The notes beneath the pieces are model-generated. The model had not been told where the DNA came from, did not search any database, and was given only the letters and a program-made list of their open reading frames with translations. From Phialocephala subalpina (Eukaryota; Ascomycota; Leotiomycetes; Helotiales; Mollisiaceae): a stretch of 64,000 nt of DNA. The DNA is taken from assembly GCA_900073065.1 (NCBI GenBank), contig FJOG01000012.1, positions 525,981 through 589,980 on the forward strand, given 5' to 3'. The position numbers were made by a program, and so were the translations under genes. Positions 59,428 to 64,000 of the stretch are shown in pieces; positions within the stretch are counted from its first letter, which is position 1, and every line of letters starts with the position of its first letter.

Positions 59428-60053
59428 ATGTGGTCTTCGGCGAAAATAGTCCTAGGTGTATTCTGTGATTTTGATTCCGAAGACAACAAAGATTTCCGAA
59501 AGGAACGCCAGGCTCTCAGAAAAGCCTTGTCCGCTTCGGACGTCTGGTATCTCGACGTCATAATCGACCCATCCCCTGCCGAATTCCTGACCTACTTGCG
59601 CGCGTCCACACCAACAGTTACCCACATTTGTGGGCACTGAGGAAAGAACAAGAACTCAATTGTCATGAATGCGGCTGAAAACCGACAGGAGAAGGACCGA
59701 CTCAGGACCGACGCTCTGGCCGAGGCACTTATGGACACTAAGTAGGATAAGCTGGAGCTCGCTGTCCTCAATTGCTGCTTCTCTGCAGATAATTGAGATC
59801 GCCTCGCAGAGGCAGGACTGGTGATTGGTATGACTGGCTCGATTCTATCGAATTTCGGCAGGAAATATGCCACGAAGCTTTATACCACGCTTGTGGAAGG
59901 CGGAGGAATGATATACGGCGAGCGCATCAGACGGCCGTGGTTTACTTGAATGAGACCGAGGCATATCCAAGGATGGCAGAACATGAGCCAGTCAAAGAAT
60001 ACAAGGACTCGCCAAAGGTGGCATATCTAATTGAAGAGTTAGATATCTGCTGA
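59428..60053 (+). pseudogene. CHAT/caspase-like domain pseudogene
   Basis: The ATG at 59428 (MWSSAKIVLGVF) opens a frame with the order of CHAT-type caspase-like domains: RKERQALRKAL, WYLDVIIDPSPAEFLTYL, TVTHICGH (the His-containing strand), then ALAEALM, KLELAVLNCCFSAD (the Cys-containing strand) and VIGMTGSI. The same frame carries TGA at 59638-59640 directly after ICGH, TAG at 59743-59745 and TGA at about 59794. Near 59905 the match moves to another frame (RRAHQTAVVYLNET), indicating an indel. Such domains are proteases used as effectors in bacterial conflict systems and in some fungal NLR-like proteins. This copy is dead as sequenced. It neighbours the intact HET gene. Confidence 0.7.
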
Positions 60054-61254
60054 AAACGAACGACTGGAAACGATATCGGAGGAAGGGCAGGATTGTCTAC
60101 ATGTTGTGGTATTAAGCAGGAATTTTTGTGACTCGCTGGTAATTCTTACTTCGTAGTACTGCTTCTGGCACACCAGAAGACTGGCACAATGGAGAACAGG
60201 ACTAAAGCAATTAAACAGTCGCAATGCAGAATGGTAAAACATTGATAGGGCTGCTGGAGATTGGAAGAGACATATGTAAATTTCGACAACGGATTCAATT
60301 GATTATGTTGCGGAAGGGATTAACTGAGTTTCTTCACTTGAAGAATACAGAAGAATCTGAAGTCGTAAAGAACAAGATCGGAAGGAGAAGGTAGCCAGGT
60401 TGGCGAGGAGGTCGACCAGCCCCCAAAATAGAAGTTACTCCTGAGTTCTTGACGCAGCCGGAACAGCCGGCCACAGTGCAAAAAGATCACCGTTTTCGAC
60501 CCACAAAATCACGACAAGCTTTTTCCCGCTCCAACTTCCTCACTTCCTGTTGATCAATCGATAAGTAACCCCCTACTTTCGTCGTCTCTTTCGCTGTATC
60601 TTCTACGCTCACGCTGTATCTCTCGATACGTACTGTCCAAGCCATTTTCGAATCGCTAGATGTCCTGCTGTTGGTGCCTCTTTATCTTGAAGACTCAAGG
60701 CACCGAGATTATACCCTCGCATTTCTCGTATCCCCTCTTCTTATCAGCTGTCAACATCCCCGTCTTGCAGCTCGGATCTCGGTGCAATCAAGTCTTCCGG
60801 ACGCCGCTCAGTGGACCCATGCACAGGCTAATCCTCCTCTCACACGACGAGCGACACGCAAAGTCTTGGATGGCGCGATTTAGCCAGGCACAGTTCGCGG
60901 TTCGCACTTCTAAGTGGAAGACGGGATGCGGGATATCAGGGATTTGACCAAGAGCTCGTGTTGCTCGTTTCTTAAAGTGATTGAACAGGCTGATGACGCG
61001 TGTAACGGTGTTGGGAAGGATGTGTCTAGTGCTCATTCCTTCCGCACAAGAGGGAACAGCTGCATATATCAAAGGGTATCCTCTGACAGCCGCGTCTGTT
61101 GCCCTTTTGATCCTTTTCATAGTAATCGTCCTTCACTTGATGTTTTGATTCGGTCGTTACCTGTATAGGTATTCCATTCGTTTCAATATCAGCGTCGAAT
61201 TTGCTGTCAGCACCCTCTCATACTTGATACGAGTTCAGCTACACGCGTCCAAAG
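60054..61254. other. Intergenic / possible leader region
   Basis: I support no gene here. Open frames at 60660-60947 lack family features. The sequence before 61255 may be a promoter or leader of the microprotein. Confidence 0.45.
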
Positions 61255-61380
61255 ATGGGGCTGCAAACCCTTCCCATCGTCCTCATCGCCCTCTGCGCGG
61301 TCATCATTGCAGTTGGCCTAGCATCACTTATCGGAATTGCCAAAAATCGAAGAATTGGAGACCGTACGATGCCCGTGTAG
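61255..61380 (+). CDS. 41-residue single-pass membrane microprotein
   Basis: An ATG in the context AAAGATGG opens 41 codons ending at TAG (61378-61380). Residues 5-29 are a continuous hydrophobic helix (LPIVLIALCAVIIAVGLASLIGIA), followed by a short basic, hydrophilic tail (KNRRIGDRTMPV). That arrangement gives a predicted tail inside the cytosol by the positive-inside rule. I do not recognise a family. The stop is followed without a gap by a perfect 12-bp hairpin (61381-61409), a striking end for a chance frame. It could also be the first or last exon of a larger gene. Confidence 0.4.
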   Translation: MGLQTLPIVLIALCAVIIAVGLASLIGIAKNRRIGDRTMPV

Positions 61381-61409
61381 GACCCCTCACCTGCCTAAGG
61401 TGAGGGGTC
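61381..61409 (+). repeat. Perfect 12-bp inverted repeat (hairpin) directly after the stop codon
   Basis: GACCCCTCACCT, a 5-base loop GCCTA, then AGGTGAGGGGTC: a perfect GC-rich stem beginning at the base after the microprotein's TAG. In RNA this would be a very stable stem-loop. Possible roles are 3'-end or stability control; this is inferred. Confidence 0.85.
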
Positions 61410-62554
61410 GTTAATATTTACAAAAGTGGGTTGAGAAGTAGGAGAGGAACGCGGAGGCATGGCATGCATACTCGCTGTTTGGCGGCTGGAGGCGTTGGGC
61501 GCAATTGGCACGATTCGACCAGCAGACAAGCTCTCGACATAATCCTTCTCGAAGTCTACGACGACCATGACACGATCACATCTACAAAGGTCTCCATTCG
61601 GACCTTGGAAGACACGCCATTCCTCGAGTCAAATGATGGATACCGAGTTTCCAATCGTATCTCTACTGGTGACTGAATTCTTAAACTTACGATCTGCGAT
61701 AATTTCTGCCTACGACTCGATACGCACGACTGGCATCCATGCCACCACGACGACTACCACGATACCTGTCAACTTCTCCGCATTCGATAGTCGAGCAATG
61801 GGATATGTGGCGGGTAATGGATGATGAACATGTCGACAAGACTCTTGCCAAGTTCGCTACAAGGTCTTGCGAGGGATTTGCTGCTAAGATGTGTTGAAAA
61901 TCATGTATAACGTTCAGGGAAGGAATGCAACGAAGTTCAGAGATAACTCCAATGAAGCGAGTATCTACAAGACAGGCTCTGGGACCATCTAATCGTCTGA
62001 CATCTTTCCAAAACGAAGAAATGGAAGAGTAGACGATTGTCGACCTGACCAATCTTACTCTTCGATTTTGCCGTGTGAGTTTGTGTGAACTGGGATTGCC
62101 ATTTATCATTGTTTCGCTGTCGTGTCTTTTCTCACATGCTTGGTAAACTGTCCCGAATTGAATTTATTAGCACCTGGTGGGCTGCACACCCAGTCGTGTA
62201 CTGCAAGTGCCAATTCACGTTGGCACCAAGCAGGACTTTCAAATGTCCCAACTTTCCCTAGACTTCCAGGGCCACTGCTTCGGGTCGGACTTTCACTGGT
62301 CCAGATACTCATCCAAGCCCTGCTCTGCCCGAGAAAGTCTAAGCACGCCTGGGAGATTGAAAACGCTGGCACCAGGAGAGAAGGCCTTTTGAGTGAATAT
62401 GGCATGCTTTCAGAATAGAGTGAAAAAGGTTTGGATTGATTATGATTCATTGCAGATATGTTTGTCACAACGCAATCTCATTCTACATCCTTGACCCCAA
62501 GTCCTTCCTTGCCCGACAGATAACATCGCGCTCGGTATCCACCATCAGGGCGAT
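61410..62554. other. Intergenic, no supported gene
   Basis: Several open frames lie on both strands (for example 61567-61824), without ATG plus family features. A short ACGACGACTACCACGA-type repeat near 61740 explains one Thr run. Nothing else seen. Confidence 0.45.
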
Positions 62555-63054
62555 CTAGTTATTCAAGCTTGGGTGGGGGTCCGCGTTTCTGTTCTTCAAT
62601 CAGCATCTAGCCTCTCCACTTCCCAGGTATAGAGGCACTCACGGGTCATATTGATCTTGTCCTCCGTATTGTTGATCATACAATTGCTCAACATTATCCT
62701 TCGCCTTCCTCTTAGCCTCGAAGGTATCCCATGCATCCTCGCCCTTGGTCTCGGCGAGCTTGTCGACCTCTGCGCCTGCAAAGCCGGCGAGTAGTTCCTT
62801 TGCGAAGGCGTGGGAGACGGGCTTGCCTGTCATCAACTAAATGTTAGCCTTGTTCCTGACTTGAGAGAGTGGGGTGATGGGAAAGGAGCAAGGGAAAAGA
62901 ATATCTTACCCTCCTTACGCTGCTGGTCCTCGAAGTACTTGAAAGCTCCGAATGATGCAGCACCTGCTACGACCTCGTGGGTCAAGCTACCAGTATTCTC
63001 GCTCTGTTGAGCATTCTCGTAGTTGGATTGAGCGTCGCCCCAGCCGAAAACCAT
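62555..63054 (-). CDS. CipC-like stress/antibiotic-response protein (DUF3759)
   Basis: Three exons: 63054-62910, 62826-62643 and 62588-62555, giving 120 residues, the usual size. Marks of the CipC family: MVFGWGDAQ at the start, then LTHEVVAGAASFGAFKYFEDQQRKEGKPVSHAFAKELLAGFAGAEVDKLAETKG, split here by intron 1 after KEG, and a charged C-terminal part with YDQQYG. The third exon is 34 nt. Without it the frame ends at once at YDP-stop; the GTGAGT donor, GCTGATT branch and AACAG acceptor make the tail NADPHPSLNN more likely. Related proteins were first found as induced by concanamycin A in Aspergillus nidulans and are often stress- or infection-induced. Probably a small soluble cytosolic protein; molecular function unknown. 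Confidence 0.9.
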
Positions 63055-64000
63055 ATTTGCGATTCGAGTTGAAGTAGGAAGAAGTCTAAAGTGTGTTTGG
63101 TCTGAAGATTGAAGTATAATTGAATGAGCAGGATGAGGAATTGAAAGGGAGGAAAAAGGATGGCGGGGTCCTTCTTATCCAAATGCTACCCCTCCACGTC
63201 CACGACACGCACGCCATCACACCCTGTCTTAGTCTCACTGGTCATGTATCATATCCACAGTTACTTTTTAATCGAATGGGAACATCCCGCCTGCAAGCCG
63301 TCTCAATGCGTGCGGGAATCTCACCATAACAGTGGATGTGTTCTAAGTGCATCCTCTTCCCATTCGTCCAAGATGAGGCATTTGCGGGGGCCATACACGG
63401 AACAGCAGCTGAAGATCGAGGGGCCATTGCAGGAATGAAACAATTGATATGCTGGTTGATCGACTTGACTGGAACGAATGATTGAGGCTGTGCATGATAT
63501 CACCACAGGATATGAACTCGTGGGCAGAGTTCGAAACGTAAGAAGGAAATTAGATATCATGCTAATAATGGGATCGATGATGCAGATGGAGGGGTAGCTT
63601 CAGGTGTTCAGGGTAGACGCGCGCTGAAGGTGTGGGACCGAGACCTTGAAACTACGGTACCCCTCTTTGGCTTCAAGACACTGGTCTAGCTGAAGATACA
63701 CGGCATGAACTGATTGCCTTCCCAAGTTTCGAAGCTATCCATAGAAATGACAACTCACATATGCATTGAGGTCTGAGAGGATGTGTGTTTCGCGACTGGA
63801 TCGGACAGCAATATCAATGACTCCTGCGGTCGCACAATTTAGACCCCACATCATGACGTAGCCGCCGTTGAAGCATCTCACAGCCAAGAGATATCTGCAA
63901 GCCATGACAAAGTCTTGGAGAAGCTTGGCAAAGCTTGATTGAAGTTCAAATAAACATCGCGATAAACTGACGGGTAGCGGGTATTGCGGTGCGGCGATTC
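63055..64000. other. Promoter of the CipC-like gene, then unresolved sequence
   Basis: The first few hundred bases are upstream of the CipC-like gene. On the minus strand, 63905-63760 opens from ATG (MACRYLLAVRCFNGG) for about 50 codons into a GTGAGT donor-like site. This might be an exon of a gene that extends past the window, but I cannot assign it. Confidence 0.35.

Overview
The window looks like nuclear DNA of a filamentous ascomycete (Pezizomycotina). Genes carry short introns (about 45-160 nt, GTRNGT...AG with CTAAC/CTGAC-like branch sites). They belong to families typical of that group: HET-domain proteins, a CipC-like protein, DUF2985, secreted sedolisin, spherulin-4 proteins and a galactosaminogalactan-type cluster. 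I cannot fix the class or genus from sequence alone.

Layout. 0-10 kb: remnants of an unidentified gene, a divergent aldehyde dehydrogenase/alcohol dehydrogenase pair, a phosphotransferase-fold protein and a hotdog-fold thioesterase. 9.8-13.3 kb: a decayed HET-domain gene interrupted by a short inverted-repeat transposon (MITE). 13.8-21.2 kb: secreted tripeptidyl peptidase, WD40 ribosome-assembly factor Ipi3, and a Ser/Pro-rich protein of unknown function. 21.2-26.4 kb: repeat-rich stretch with a second inverted-repeat element (TA target duplication, AT-rich core), a broken CorA-like transporter gene and a small putative secreted peptide.

26.5-45.5 kb is the most coherent block. It matches the Aspergillus galactosaminogalactan (GAG) exopolysaccharide cluster: a giant multi-domain gtb3-like glycosyltransferase on the minus strand, then two tandem sph3-like spherulin-4 hydrolases, a uge3-like UDP-sugar 4-epimerase and an agd3-like secreted deacetylase on the plus strand. 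The inferred pathway is: Uge3 makes UDP-Gal/UDP-GalNAc, Gtb3 polymerises and exports, Sph3 cleaves, Agd3 deacetylates outside the cell. Two lesions stand out: a one-base frameshift in the gtb3 glycosyltransferase core, and an in-frame TAG near the agd3 end followed by 27 more coherent codons. I find no separate ega3-like gene.

45.5-64 kb: a DUF2985 membrane protein; a 6 kb gene-poor tract that appears to be a strongly diverged tandem array of about 600-bp units, each with two TATA-like boxes and a GCTGTCA motif at similar spacing; an intact HET-domain gene; a CHAT/caspase-like pseudogene with three in-frame stops; a 41-residue membrane microprotein followed directly by a perfect 12-bp hairpin; and a CipC-like gene. 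HET and CHAT-like genes, intact or broken, suggest that the flanks of the window carry fungal self/non-self recognition genes that turn over quickly.
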